Part shown: in pieces, positions 24,506-33,578 of the stretch | How the letters are laid out: each line of letters begins with the position of its first letter | Numbering within the stretch: position 1 is the stretch's first letter | Assembly (NCBI GenBank): GCA_964514395.1 | Contig: CAZEQK010000018.1 | Location: 1-62,525, forward strand | Source of the DNA: CAZEQK01 sp964514395 | Lineage (GTDB): Bacteria > Bacillota > Bacilli > Tepidibacillales > Tepidibacillaceae | Direction of reading: 5' to 3' | DNA length: 62,525 bases | Translations under genes and position numbers: made by a program | The notes under the pieces: generated by a model | Database searches by the model: none | What the model saw: only the letters and a program-made list of their open reading frames with translations | Told to the model about the DNA's origin: nothing

Positions 24506-25755
24506 GTGTTAGGAATAAAATTAAATAGTGTTGCGACAAGATTAATAATGATGAGGGGATTACGAAGTGTATGGCAAGGTGCTTTGGTCGTTGATCTTAC
24601 TCTATATCTCAAGAACCTTAATTGGAGTGGCCCATCAATTGGCGGGGTGACTACTGCTTCTAGTTTATTTGGAGCATTGCTTATTTTAGTTGTTGGCGTC
24701 TTAAGTGATAGATTAGATAGAAAACCATTTTTGCTCATATATGAAATATTAACATTATTCTCGGCAATCGCTGCTAGTATTTCCTCACAAGTGTACATTC
24801 TCATTCTAGCTATTGTATTTGCAAGCTTTGGACGTGGACAAACAGGGGCTGCTGGACCATTTAGTCCTGCTGAACAAGCTTGGTTGGCAAATAACGTTGA
24901 TAAAAAGGATAGGGGAAAAGTATTTAGTATCAATATGGCAACAGGATTTTTTGGAATGGCATTAGGTGCAATGATTGGTGGGATTCCTAGCTTAATCAAG
25001 ACAAACGAACCAATAAGTATCGGCCAGTATTTTTACTCGTGGTGGTGATTTCTTTTATTTGTATTATTCTCCTTTTAGGAATAAAAGAAGAAAAAGTCAA
25101 AAAAGAAGACATTCAAAATAGTCATAAAATGAGCATGGAAAATAATAATATAAGGCAATCAGAGGAAAAACAAGAGGGCTTACATAAGAAAGAAAATCTT
25201 GCAATGATAAAGCTAGGGCTAGTAAATGCAATAAACGGTTTAGCTGTGGGCTTAACAGGACCAATGATGGTCTATTGGTTTAGCTTGAAGTACGGAGTGA
25301 GTACAGCGGCAATCGGTTTAACAGTATCCATGGGGTTTCTATTAACAGGAATCTCTTCTATTATTAATGGTTTCTTAGCACAGCGATTTGGAATGGTAAA
25401 GTCCGTGACATGGATGAGGGTGATTGGTTCTGTACTATTACTTATACTACCATGGGTACCTTACTTTTCAGTAGCCTCAGTAATACATGTCATAAGAAGT
25501 GCAATAAATCGAGGAACACAGGGAAACCGTTCTGCATTGAGTGCAAGTATAACCCGTGATCATAGAAGGGGATTAGCAACAAGTGTTAATGCATTATCGA
25601 TGCGATTACCTTCCTCAATAGGTCCAACGATTACAGGATATTTGTTTGAATCTGGATTGTTATATGTACCTTTACTATTAACTGCTACCCTCCAACTAAT
25701 AAACGCAGGGCTTTACCAAAAGATTTTTGGTAAATATGATGAAAAAGTAGCTTAA
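24506..25755 (+). pseudogene. Frameshifted major facilitator superfamily transporter
   Basis: Two overlapping frames together encode about 415 residues of one MFS protein. The first (to 25048) holds six helices with the loop GVLSDRLDRKPFL. The second resumes at once with VVVISFICIILLLG and holds the C-terminal six helices. The break lies at about 25030-25045 in a T-rich/GTGGTGGTG stretch. A single-base indel would restore the frame. It starts with GTG behind AAGGAGA. A sequencing error is possible; if the break is real the transporter is inactive. Confidence 0.75.
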
Positions 25756-25864
25756 TGTAGCCATTGATGAAATATTTAATTAAATAGAAGAGGAATAACC
25801 TAATATACGATGTAACACTTATTCACGATGTTGTAAAGATTGTATATAAATAAGAATGGGTTGT

Positions 25865-25894
25865 AAAAAACCTCCTTACTTAAGGAGGTTTTTT
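25865..25894. terminator. Bidirectional terminator
   Basis: AAAAAACCTCCTTA pairs with TAAGGAGGTTTTTT. The A-run and T-run on the two sides serve both the MFS gene and the minus-strand sspH gene. Confidence 0.85.
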
Positions 25895-25917
25895 ATTATG
25901 TAAATTTTTCCATGATA

Positions 25918-26100
25918 CTATTCTTCTTCATTTAAACTAGTTAATGGCACTTCTTGTTCATTACTTGGTTGATCTAATGGGTATATTCTCGCTGTTTCAT
26001 TGTCATCATCTACTCGTTGGATATAGATGGGTACTCCATTATGAGTCACATTCGCCATAACAGGTGAAGCTGCAATCTCTTTTGCGCGTTGTCTATTCAA
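25918..26100 (-). CDS. sspH: Small acid-soluble spore protein, H type
   Basis: 60 aa with the conserved H-type SASP pattern: RAKEIAASPVMANVTHNGVPIYIQRVD and ARIYPLDQPSNEQEVPLTSL. These proteins are made in the forespore of Bacillus and relatives, and this is the strongest evidence in the window that the organism forms endospores. The start is TTG, directly behind AAGGAGGTG; longer readings lack a site and extend beyond the family N-terminus. No sigma-G promoter was identified with confidence. Confidence 0.9.
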   Translation of the reverse strand: MNRQRAKEIAASPVMANVTHNGVPIYIQRVDDDNETARIYPLDQPSNEQEVPLTSLNEEE

Positions 26101-26356
26101 CCGTAACACCTCCTTCTGACACAATCAATAATATTATTTACACCCCCCTTTACTACTATTCATTTTTACATTAATTCAAGATCATATTCTTTATTGGATT
26201 AGTTTTATATTGCGTTAATATAAAATATAATAAAAATCCAATATTTAGGTAGATTAAATGTAAAATTAATGTAAATTTTTCCATAAGGGGTTGCTTTTTT
26301 TATATATGAATAACATAATTAAATTGCAGTTAAAGTAAATAAATGGGGGTAAATTG

Positions 26357-27250
26357 ATGAAGAAGCTTTTACTTGTATTATTAGCGGTTACTTTATTAAT
26401 TGGTTTAGGTGGATGTGGCAATAGTAGCCAAACAGCTTCTAAACCTGACAAGATTATCATGGGATTTGTACCATCAGTAGATTCTGATAAGATTGCTGAT
26501 ACCATTAAACCATTAGCAGATGAACTAGCAAAGGAGCTTGGCATGCCTGTTGAAGGCAAAGTGATGACAAATTATTCAGCTTTAGTTGAAGCAATGGGTA
26601 GTAATAAGGTGCAGATAGGTTTTCTACCAGCGTTTGGTTATGTATTAGCAAATCAAAAGCATGGTGTACAAGTTATTCTAAAATCTGAGCGTTATGGTTC
26701 TGACTATTATCATTCCCAATGGGTTGTTCGTGCTGATTCTGGAATTAATTCATTAGCTGATCTTAAAGGTAAGACATGGGCAATACCAGATTTAACGTCT
26801 ACAAGTGGATTCCTCTTCCCAGCTGCTCAAATTATGGACCAATTCCAGGTAAAAGATGTACAAGCTGAATTCTTTGGTAAATCCATTCAAGCTGGAGGGC
26901 ATGACAATGCATTAATAGCAGTTCTTGAAGGCAATGCAGATGTAGCTACTACTTTTGATGATGCAAGGACAATTATCAAAAAAGACCATCCAGATGTAAT
27001 GGACAAGCTAAAGGTAATTGGTTACTCCAAAAACATTCCTAACGATACAATTTCCGTAACAAAAGAATTAGACAAGGATTTAGTTGCTAAAATTAAAAAC
27101 ATCTTCCTTTCATTCAATGATAAACCAGATATGATTAAGATCATGCATGATGTTTATAGCTGGGATGCAATTCGCGCAGCTAAAGACAGTGATTATGATG
27201 TGGTTCGTAGCACTTATAATAAGTTTAAGGATTCAATTAAACTAGACTAA
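26357..27250 (+). CDS. phnD: Phosphonate-type ABC transporter substrate-binding lipoprotein
   Basis: 297 aa. The signal peptide ends in a lipobox (LIGLGGC), so the protein is lipid-anchored outside the membrane. The mature part fits the PhnD/PtxB/HtxB group: MGFVPSVDSDKIADTIKPLADEL, then TNYSALVEAMGSNKVQIGFLPAFGY and STSGFLFPAAQI. Ligands in the family include phosphonates, phosphite and hypophosphite. ATG 26357 has GGGGGT upstream. No C-P lyase or phosphonatase gene lies near. A terminator hairpin between this gene and the ATPase gene would make the binding protein the most abundant component. Confidence 0.88.
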   Translation: MKKLLLVLLAVTLLIGLGGCGNSSQTASKPDKIIMGFVPSVDSDKIADTIKPLADELAKELGMPVEGKVMTNYSALVEAMGSNKVQIGFLPAFGYVLANQKHGVQVILKSERYGSDYYHSQWVVRADSGINSLADLKGKTWAIPDLTSTSGFLFPAAQIMDQFQVKDVQAEFFGKSIQAGGHDNALIAVLEGNADVATTFDDARTIIKKDHPDVMDKLKVIGYSKNIPNDTISVTKELDKDLVAKIKNIFLSFNDKPDMIKIMHDVYSWDAIRAAKDSDYDVVRSTYNKFKDSIKLD

Positions 27251-27272
27251 TATTAGAAGTTTAAGGCAGTTA

Positions 27273-27307
27273 GGGGAGGGTATAGGGTATATTCTCTCCC
27301 CCTTTTT
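27273..27307 (+). terminator. Intra-operon attenuating hairpin between phnD and phnC
   Basis: A GGGGAGGGTATA arm pairs with TATATTCTCTCCCC (one mismatch and one G-T pair), followed by TTTTT. It should end most transcripts after phnD, with partial read-through. Confidence 0.7.
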
Positions 27308-27326
27308 GTCATTAAGGGGACTTGAC

Positions 27327-28115
27327 ATGATAGAATTTAAAAATGTTTCATTAATATATCCTAATGGTACACAGGCTTTAAAAAATGTTGATCTTAAAAT
27401 TAATGAGGGTGAGTTTATTGTAGTTGTAGGTTTATCAGGTGCTGGTAAATCAACTCTAATACGTAGTATTAATCGTCTAGTAACCCCTACAGCAGGTGAG
27501 TTAACTGTAGAAGGTGAAGAAATTTTAAAGTTTAAAGATAGTGAGCTACGTAAGCTTCGTACGAAGATAGGGATGATCTTTCAAAATTATAATCTAGTAA
27601 AACGATCAACCGTAATGAAAAATGTGCTATCCGGTAGATTAGGCCATACAGGTACATTAAGAAGCATCCTTAATTTATATTCAAAGGAAGACATGGCGTT
27701 AGCATACGAAAGCTTAAAACGTGTAAATATAGAAGAGAAAATCTATCAAAGAGCAGATCAATTAAGTGGTGGACAGCAGCAACGTGTCTCCATTGCCCGA
27801 GTATTAACCCAACAGCCTAAAGTTATACTTGCAGACGAACCTGTTGCAAGCCTTGATCCACCAACATCTCATCAAGTATTAAAATATCTTAAAAAGATTA
27901 ATCATGAAGATAATATTACGACAATAGTAAATCTTCATTTTATAGATATGGCTATAGAATATGCCGATAGAATTATTGGAATGAGAGCTGGGGAAGTTGT
28001 ATTTGATGGACCAGTAAGTGAAGTAACAGAAAAAACATTTGAAGAAATATATGGTCGACCCATCAGGGAGGAGGACAAAAGAGGAGGTAAAGATGAAAAT
28101 GGAACAGATGAATAA
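27327..28115 (+). CDS. phnC: Phosphonate-type ABC transporter ATP-binding protein
   Basis: 262 aa ABC ATPase with Walker A GLSGAGKST, Q-loop FQNYNLV, signature LSGGQQQR, Walker B VILADEP and a switch histidine in IVNLHFIDMA. It powers import with the two following permeases. ATG 27327 sits 7 bases behind AAGGGG; a longer reading begins before that site. Its 3' end overlaps the first permease by 23 bases. Confidence 0.9.
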   Translation: MIEFKNVSLIYPNGTQALKNVDLKINEGEFIVVVGLSGAGKSTLIRSINRLVTPTAGELTVEGEEILKFKDSELRKLRTKIGMIFQNYNLVKRSTVMKNVLSGRLGHTGTLRSILNLYSKEDMALAYESLKRVNIEEKIYQRADQLSGGQQQRVSIARVLTQQPKVILADEPVASLDPPTSHQVLKYLKKINHEDNITTIVNLHFIDMAIEYADRIIGMRAGEVVFDGPVSEVTEKTFEEIYGRPIREEDKRGGKDENGTDE

Positions 28116-28911
28116 GAGCAAGAAAAATATTCCTACTAGTGTTGTTTCTTCTAAAGCAAGAACCAGAATGAACATCATCCTTGCTTCAATCGTGATTCTC
28201 TATGTCATTAGTTCCATCCAAACCGAATCCTTTATCACCTATTTTGATGCGAGTTTTTTTAAAAACGTATGGTCAATGTTTACTCAATTATTCCCACCTC
28301 ATTGGATTTATGCTAAAGTAGTTTTACCACAGTTACTTGAAACAATACGTATGGCAATTATCGCAACAACCATATCAGCAATTCTATCTATTCCACTAAG
28401 CCTTATCGCAGCTAATAATCTTGGTACTAACAAAGTCATTTATAATATTATGAAACTCTTTCTCAATATCATGAGAACCATACCAGAGATAATTTTAGCT
28501 GTAATTTTTGTTGGTCTATTTGGAATTGGTGTCTTTTCGGGTATTGTGGCCTTAATTATTTTTTCATTAGGAATTCTGGCTAAATTAATCAGTGAAACCA
28601 TCGAGTCTATTGACATGAATCCATTGGAGGCAATGAGAGCGTCAGGTGCGAATAATTTACAAGTGATATGGACAGCAGTTGTCCCGCAAATATTACCACA
28701 ATTCATATCTTTTACCCTATATGTATTAGAAATAAACATCCGTGCCTCCGTTGTTCTTGGTTTTGTAGGTGCTGGAGGAGTGGGATTACTTTTACAACAA
28801 CAAATTAACTTTTTGAACTATGAAAACGTATCAACATTAATCATTATTGTGTTCGTTGTTGTAGTGCTTATTGATTATACAAGTAATAAGCTAAGGGAGA
28901 GGATTGTCTAA
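28093..28911 (+). CDS. phnE: Phosphonate-type ABC transporter permease 1
   Basis: 272 aa with about six membrane helices and the permease EAA-type loop ESIDMNPLEAMRASGANNLQVIWTAVVPQILP. GAGGAGG inside the end of phnC marks ATG 28093; an in-frame upstream start has no site. It shares a TAATG stop/start with the second permease, indicating coupled translation. The two permeases would form a heterodimer over the PhnC dimer. Confidence 0.88.
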   Translation: MKMEQMNKSKKNIPTSVVSSKARTRMNIILASIVILYVISSIQTESFITYFDASFFKNVWSMFTQLFPPHWIYAKVVLPQLLETIRMAIIATTISAILSIPLSLIAANNLGTNKVIYNIMKLFLNIMRTIPEIILAVIFVGLFGIGVFSGIVALIIFSLGILAKLISETIESIDMNPLEAMRASGANNLQVIWTAVVPQILPQFISFTLYVLEINIRASVVLGFVGAGGVGLLLQQQINFLNYENVSTLIIIVFVVVVLIDYTSNKLRERIV

Positions 28912-29711
28912 TGGAACTTATCTTACCTCCTAAAAGGAAGCGTAGCCGTATAAAAACAGCACGAAACTTTGTAATTGCAGCTGCAATCATAGTATTCTAC
29001 ATATGGACCTTTTCAGGCATAGAGATGGATTGGGGAAGGGTATTAAGTAAAACAACCGTACAAAACTGGAATAGAATCATTCCAAAATTTTTTGCTCCAG
29101 ATTTTAGCTATGGTGGAAAAGTAATTATAAAGATGATTGAAACTTTGTTTATTGCTTACGTGGGGTCTTTAATGGCAGCTATTCTAGCTGTGCCATTTGC
29201 GTTTTTTGCAGCATCAAATATAATAAAAAATAGGTTTTGGAGTACATTTGGGAAATGGATTTTAAATGCAATACGAACCTTTCCTGAAATTCTACTAGCA
29301 TTAGTCTTTGTAGTAGCGATTGGACCAGGTCCTTTTGCTGGTGTGATGGCAATTGGTGTTCACTCCATTGGGATGTTGGGGAAGCTGTATACTGAAGCAA
29401 TAGAATCAATTGACATGAATGTTGTACAAGCAATGGAAGCAAATGGTGCTAATAAAATTCAGATTCTGTTTTATGGGATCATTCCTCAAGTCATTCCAGA
29501 ATTTTTGTCCTATGCAATCTATCGATTTGAAATAAATGTTCGTGCATCCACAATCTTGGGTATTATTGGTGCTGGTGGTATTGGTACTTTAATAATCATT
29601 GCCTCCACAAACAGAAACTGGGATCAAGTAGGAATGATCTTGTTAGTTGTCATATTAGTGGTTATTGCATTTGACTATATTAGTACAGCAATACGTAAGA
29701 GAATTGTTTAA
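28911..29711 (+). CDS. phnE: Phosphonate-type ABC transporter permease 2
   Basis: 266 aa, clearly related to permease 1, with the loop ESIDMNVVQAMEANGANKIQILFYGIIPQVIPEF. Its start overlaps the preceding stop by one base. It is the last gene of the importer operon and is followed by a terminator. Confidence 0.88.
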   Translation: MELILPPKRKRSRIKTARNFVIAAAIIVFYIWTFSGIEMDWGRVLSKTTVQNWNRIIPKFFAPDFSYGGKVIIKMIETLFIAYVGSLMAAILAVPFAFFAASNIIKNRFWSTFGKWILNAIRTFPEILLALVFVVAIGPGPFAGVMAIGVHSIGMLGKLYTEAIESIDMNVVQAMEANGANKIQILFYGIIPQVIPEFLSYAIYRFEINVRASTILGIIGAGGIGTLIIIASTNRNWDQVGMILLVVILVVIAFDYISTAIRKRIV

Positions 29712-29717
29712 GATATG

Positions 29718-29743
29718 GGGGCTCCTATCATAGGAGCTTTTTT
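29718..29743 (+). terminator. Rho-independent terminator of the phn operon
   Basis: GCTCCTA and TAGGAGC form the stem, followed by TTTTTT. Confidence 0.8.
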
Positions 29744-29803
29744 ACACATTATGATAAAATGAAAAGAGAGTGTGTTTACGATTTTTGTAATTGGAGGGTA
29801 TGT

Positions 29804-31096
29804 ATGAAAACTTTTCGTGACCCAATTCATAACATCATACAATTTGATAAGGATGCTGAAAAACTGATATTAAATTTAATGGACACCGAAGAATTTCAAA
29901 GGTTAAGGCATATTAAACAATTGGGTATGACTTCTATGACCTTTCCTGGAGCTGAACACTCGAGATTTACTCATTCTATAGGGGTTACTCATGTGATGAA
30001 ACGATTTGTTGATCGAATAGCCGATTTAAAGGGTGATTCTATCAAATCTTACATAGAAGAGCTACAAGAGCATAAACTATTAGCGTCAACCGCCGCTCTA
30101 TTACACGATATTGGGCATGGCCCTTTTTCTCATGCATTAGAGAAAACAACAAAAATTAGACATGAAAAATGGACGGTTGAGATAATATTGGGAGACACTC
30201 AGGTAAATGAAGTATTAGAAAAATACCGACCTGGCTTCGCTAAAGAAGTTGCAGATGTCATCAAGCGAACCCACCCTTCAAAAGCCGTTGTAAAATTGTT
30301 GTCGAGCCAGCTTGATGTAGATAGAATTGATTACCTACTAAGGGATTCTAAAATGACTGGGGTTGGCTATGGCTATTTTGATTTAGAATGGATGATTCAT
30401 CTATTAAGAGTTGGTGAAGTGAATGGGGAAATTGAAGCTGGACTAGACCTTGATAAAGGGTTAAGCATTGCAGAAGATTTTATTATGGCTCGTTACTATA
30501 TGTATGTAAATATTTATTTACATAAAACCTCAAGAGGAGCAGAATTGTTAATCGATAAAATTTTTGAGCGAGCTGTTGAGCTTAATAAACAAGGGGAGCT
30601 TGAGCTACCTGAAGATCTATATGAGATTCTTTCAAATGGCTTAAAAAAAGAAACAATAGCAAATTACTTAAAGCTAACAGATAATGTCATTTGGTTTTAT
30701 CTTCATCAATGGAAGGATCATAAGGATTTTATTCTTAGCGATCTATCCTCCCGTCTCATTTATCGTAAACTGTATAAAATGGTATCTACAGATATGAACA
30801 ATATGGAAATATATCAGAAAATAAACAAAATATCTGAAGAAAAAGGGATCCCGCATAAATATTTATATCTAGACGATGAAGCCTCAAGTAGTCCTTATCA
30901 AGATACCTATATTCTCAAATATAAAGAAGAAGGAATAGATTCAAAAAATATGGCTACAGAAGAGATTATTCTATTCGATAAAAAAGGAAAACACCATGAA
31001 CTTTCTAACGTTTCTGATATTATCAGACAAATAAGGAACAAAAAGATATTGATTCCAAGAGTTTTTGTTCCAGCTGAATATTTAGATCAATTTTAA
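29804..31096 (+). CDS. HD-domain phosphohydrolase (dNTPase-like)
   Basis: 430 aa. The N-terminus FRDPIHNIIQFDKDAEKLI is typical of the SAMHD1/YwfO-like branch. HD residues are visible in RFTHSIGVTHV, ALLHDIGHGPFSHALE and SSQLDVDRIDYLLRD. Relatives are dNTP triphosphohydrolases or cyclic-nucleotide hydrolases. ATG 29804 has GGAGGG upstream and matches the family start; a longer reading is less likely. The next gene is a 5'-nucleotidase 13 bases away, so the two probably act together in nucleotide turnover. Confidence 0.85.
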   Translation: MKTFRDPIHNIIQFDKDAEKLILNLMDTEEFQRLRHIKQLGMTSMTFPGAEHSRFTHSIGVTHVMKRFVDRIADLKGDSIKSYIEELQEHKLLASTAALLHDIGHGPFSHALEKTTKIRHEKWTVEIILGDTQVNEVLEKYRPGFAKEVADVIKRTHPSKAVVKLLSSQLDVDRIDYLLRDSKMTGVGYGYFDLEWMIHLLRVGEVNGEIEAGLDLDKGLSIAEDFIMARYYMYVNIYLHKTSRGAELLIDKIFERAVELNKQGELELPEDLYEILSNGLKKETIANYLKLTDNVIWFYLHQWKDHKDFILSDLSSRLIYRKLYKMVSTDMNNMEIYQKINKISEEKGIPHKYLYLDDEASSSPYQDTYILKYKEEGIDSKNMATEEIILFDKKGKHHELSNVSDIIRQIRNKKILIPRVFVPAEYLDQF

Positions 31097-31109
31097 AGGA
31101 TGGGTATAA

Positions 31110-32705
31110 ATGAGTCAGACTACAGAAAAAAACATCACAATAACCATATTACAAACAAGTGATGTTCACGGTAATATTTTACCGATTCATTATAGTAATA
31201 ACGGGCATAAAGATGTAGGGCTGGCTAAGGTATCCACGCTTGTAAAAAGAGAACGTGCTAAGAATCCTCATACGATATTAATTGACAATGGAGATATCAT
31301 ACAAGGTACACCACTCACTTATCATGCTGCAAAATTTGCAAACAAAGAAATACATCCTATAGTTTTAGCATTAAATGAAATGTTTTATGATGCTGTAGTC
31401 ATTGGCAATCATGAATTTAATTATGGTATGGAACTACTTCAAGAGGCGGTAAGAACTTCTAGATTTCCTTGGCTATCAGCTAATATTCTTGATAAAAGGA
31501 CAAGGGAACCATACTTTGGCAAGCCATATCTGATAAAAAACCTTGTTCAGGGGCTTAAAATTGGTGTTCTAGGTTTAACGACACACTATATTCCGAATTG
31601 GGAAAATCCGGATCACATAAAAGATTTAGAATTTAAAGATGCTGTGGCTTCAGCGAAAAAATGGGTAGCTATTTTAAAAAATCAAGAAAAAGTTGATATT
31701 GTTATTCTATCCTATCATGGTGGTTTTGAGCGAGACCCTAGTACTGGCAAAAAAACGGAAACCATAACAGGTGAAAATCAAGCCTATCAGCTATGTGTGG
31801 AGGTTGATGGGATTGATGTGCTTTTAACTGGTCATCAGCATCGAATGATAGCTGATCAACAGATTAATGGAGTGACTATTGTACAACCTGGTAGCTTAGG
31901 CACTTCACTAGGAAAGGTCGAGTTAAAGGTAAATAAAATTTCTGATCTTTGGAAAATAGTCAATAAAAAGTCTGAACTGTTATCTGTATCAGATGTCGAA
32001 CCTGATCGAAAAATAATAGAAATGATTCAAGACTATGAGAATCAAACACAAGCTTGGTTAGATCAACCAATTGGTTTTGTGAAGGGTAATATGGAAATTA
32101 AAGATTATTTAGAATTAAGATTAAAGGAGCACCCAATCATAGAGTTTATAAATAAAGTACAAATGGATGTATCAGGAGCAGAGATATCCAATACCGCATT
32201 ATTTGATAATCAATCCCCAGGCTTTAAAGAACAAATAACCATGAGAGATGTTGTTTCAAATTATATATACCCAAATACGTTAAAAGTCATCAAGGTGACA
32301 GGACAAGACATAAAGGATGCGTTAGAGCGATCTGCTGGCTATTTCCAAACTTATAATGATGGGGAAATAACAATAAATCCTTCATTCTCCGTTCCTAAAC
32401 CACAGCATTATAATTACGATATGTGGGAAGGAATAGAATACAAATTAAATATCTCTAAGCCATTAGGAAAAAGAGTGGTTGAACTTTTCTTTAAAGGAAA
32501 GAACATAGATTTAACTGCTGAGTATCAAGTGGTAATGAACAATTACCGTGCAGGCGGTGGTGGTGAATATTTAATGTTTAAAAATAAGCCAGTAATGAAA
32601 GATATACCAATTGATATGGCGGAATTAATTGCTAATTATATTATAGAGAAGAAAACGATAGATGCGACTGTTAATCATAATTGGGAAGTGGTTTATGATA
32701 AATGA
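31110..32705 (+). CDS. 5'-nucleotidase/2',3'-cyclic phosphodiesterase family metallophosphatase
   Basis: 531 aa. An N-terminal metallophosphoesterase domain carries SDVHGN, DNGDIIQG, GNHEFNYG, SYHGG and GHQHR. A C-terminal 5'-nucleotidase substrate domain follows (about 340-530, with ITMRDVVSNYIYPNTLKVIKVTGQDIKDAL and NNYRAGGGGEY). UshA-type relatives are secreted, but this one begins MSQTTEKN with no signal peptide, so it should act in the cytoplasm. It is in an apparent operon with the HD phosphohydrolase, downstream of the phn importer. Confidence 0.88.
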   Translation: MSQTTEKNITITILQTSDVHGNILPIHYSNNGHKDVGLAKVSTLVKRERAKNPHTILIDNGDIIQGTPLTYHAAKFANKEIHPIVLALNEMFYDAVVIGNHEFNYGMELLQEAVRTSRFPWLSANILDKRTREPYFGKPYLIKNLVQGLKIGVLGLTTHYIPNWENPDHIKDLEFKDAVASAKKWVAILKNQEKVDIVILSYHGGFERDPSTGKKTETITGENQAYQLCVEVDGIDVLLTGHQHRMIADQQINGVTIVQPGSLGTSLGKVELKVNKISDLWKIVNKKSELLSVSDVEPDRKIIEMIQDYENQTQAWLDQPIGFVKGNMEIKDYLELRLKEHPIIEFINKVQMDVSGAEISNTALFDNQSPGFKEQITMRDVVSNYIYPNTLKVIKVTGQDIKDALERSAGYFQTYNDGEITINPSFSVPKPQHYNYDMWEGIEYKLNISKPLGKRVVELFFKGKNIDLTAEYQVVMNNYRAGGGGEYLMFKNKPVMKDIPIDMAELIANYIIEKKTIDATVNHNWEVVYDK

Positions 32706-32880
32706 TCGTTCATTATTTGTTAATTGAGTACAAATGCTTAATTATGGTATTTAAATAATTGTCTCTATTTTTCATCTAATCGACTTGCTAGAATAATGAA
32801 CAAAATAGCAGAAGCTAAAAAAATGGCAGGATCAAGTTTTAATATATAGTTGGGCATACGGTGAAGGAGGGAAAGGGAGA

Positions 32881-32926
32881 TTGACAAATAAATGAGAGCT
32901 ATATTAAAATTGTCTTGAATTCAAGA
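32881..32926 (+). promoter_or_regulatory. Promoter and palindromic operator of the second MarR gene
   Basis: TTGACA, an 18-bp spacer and TAAAAT, followed immediately by the perfect palindrome TCTTGAATTCAAGA (32913-32926). A larger version lies between this MarR gene and the pirin gene. The sequence resembles MhqR operators as I recall them. Confidence 0.7.
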
Positions 32927-32952
32927 TAAATTTTAGAATGATGAGGGAAAAT

Positions 32953-33402
32953 ATGAAAACTGATGATTATATCAATAATCAATCCTTACGATTATTTGTT
33001 GTGCTGTCACGAGCTTATAAATCCGTCATGGATTATGCAAAACGTGATATTAGGAGAAATGAATTAAATCCTACAGAATTTGCTGTTTTAGAGCTTTTAT
33101 ATCATAAAGGCCCACAATCCATTCAGAAGATTGGGGATAAGATTCTTTTAGCGAGTGGAAGTATTACCTATGTAGTAGATAAGCTAGAGCAAAAAGGGCT
33201 AATAATTAGAAAGCTATGTCCAGAGGACCGTCGAGTAACCTTTGCAGAAATTACAGAAAAAGGGTATGGATTGATGGTCGAAATTTTTCCAAATCATATT
33301 ACTGCAATTGAGAAACTGATGAGTGGCTTAGATGAAAAAGAAGTAGAAATAGCAATCCGTATATTAAAAAAAATAGGAAAACATGCTCAAAGTAAAAAGT
33401 AA
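32953..33402 (+). CDS. MarR-family repressor, MhqR-like
   Basis: 149 aa winged-helix regulator: LNPTEFAVLELLYHKGPQSIQKIGDKILLASGSITYVVDKLEQKGLI, wing RKLCPEDRRVTFAEITEKG. The reading around LASGSITYVVDKLE resembles MhqR of Bacillus and Staphylococcus, which senses quinones. One cysteine is near the wing. GAGGG lies 5 bases before ATG 32953; an ATG 15 bases upstream has no site. Palindromes in its promoter and before the pirin gene suggest that it represses both. The ligand is inferred, not shown. Confidence 0.82.
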   Translation: MKTDDYINNQSLRLFVVLSRAYKSVMDYAKRDIRRNELNPTEFAVLELLYHKGPQSIQKIGDKILLASGSITYVVDKLEQKGLIIRKLCPEDRRVTFAEITEKGYGLMVEIFPNHITAIEKLMSGLDEKEVEIAIRILKKIGKHAQSKK

Positions 33403-33415
33403 AAAATTTACCATA

Positions 33416-33435
33416 ATATCTTGAATTCAAGATAT
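33416..33435 (+). promoter_or_regulatory. Second operator, upstream of the pirin gene
   Basis: The perfect 20-bp palindrome ATATCTTGAATTCAAGATAT contains the whole 14-bp core found in the promoter of the preceding MarR gene. Confidence 0.8.
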
Positions 33436-33578
33436 AAAATGGGTTGTATTGGAATGAGAATTCACGAAACATAGAAGAACAATTTGTATAGAAAATCTTG
33501 ATTTTAATCTTTAGTATGATTGTATCTTTGAGCTATATAAATGATTTATCTAACAAAATAGAAGGAAGGTTAATGCAA

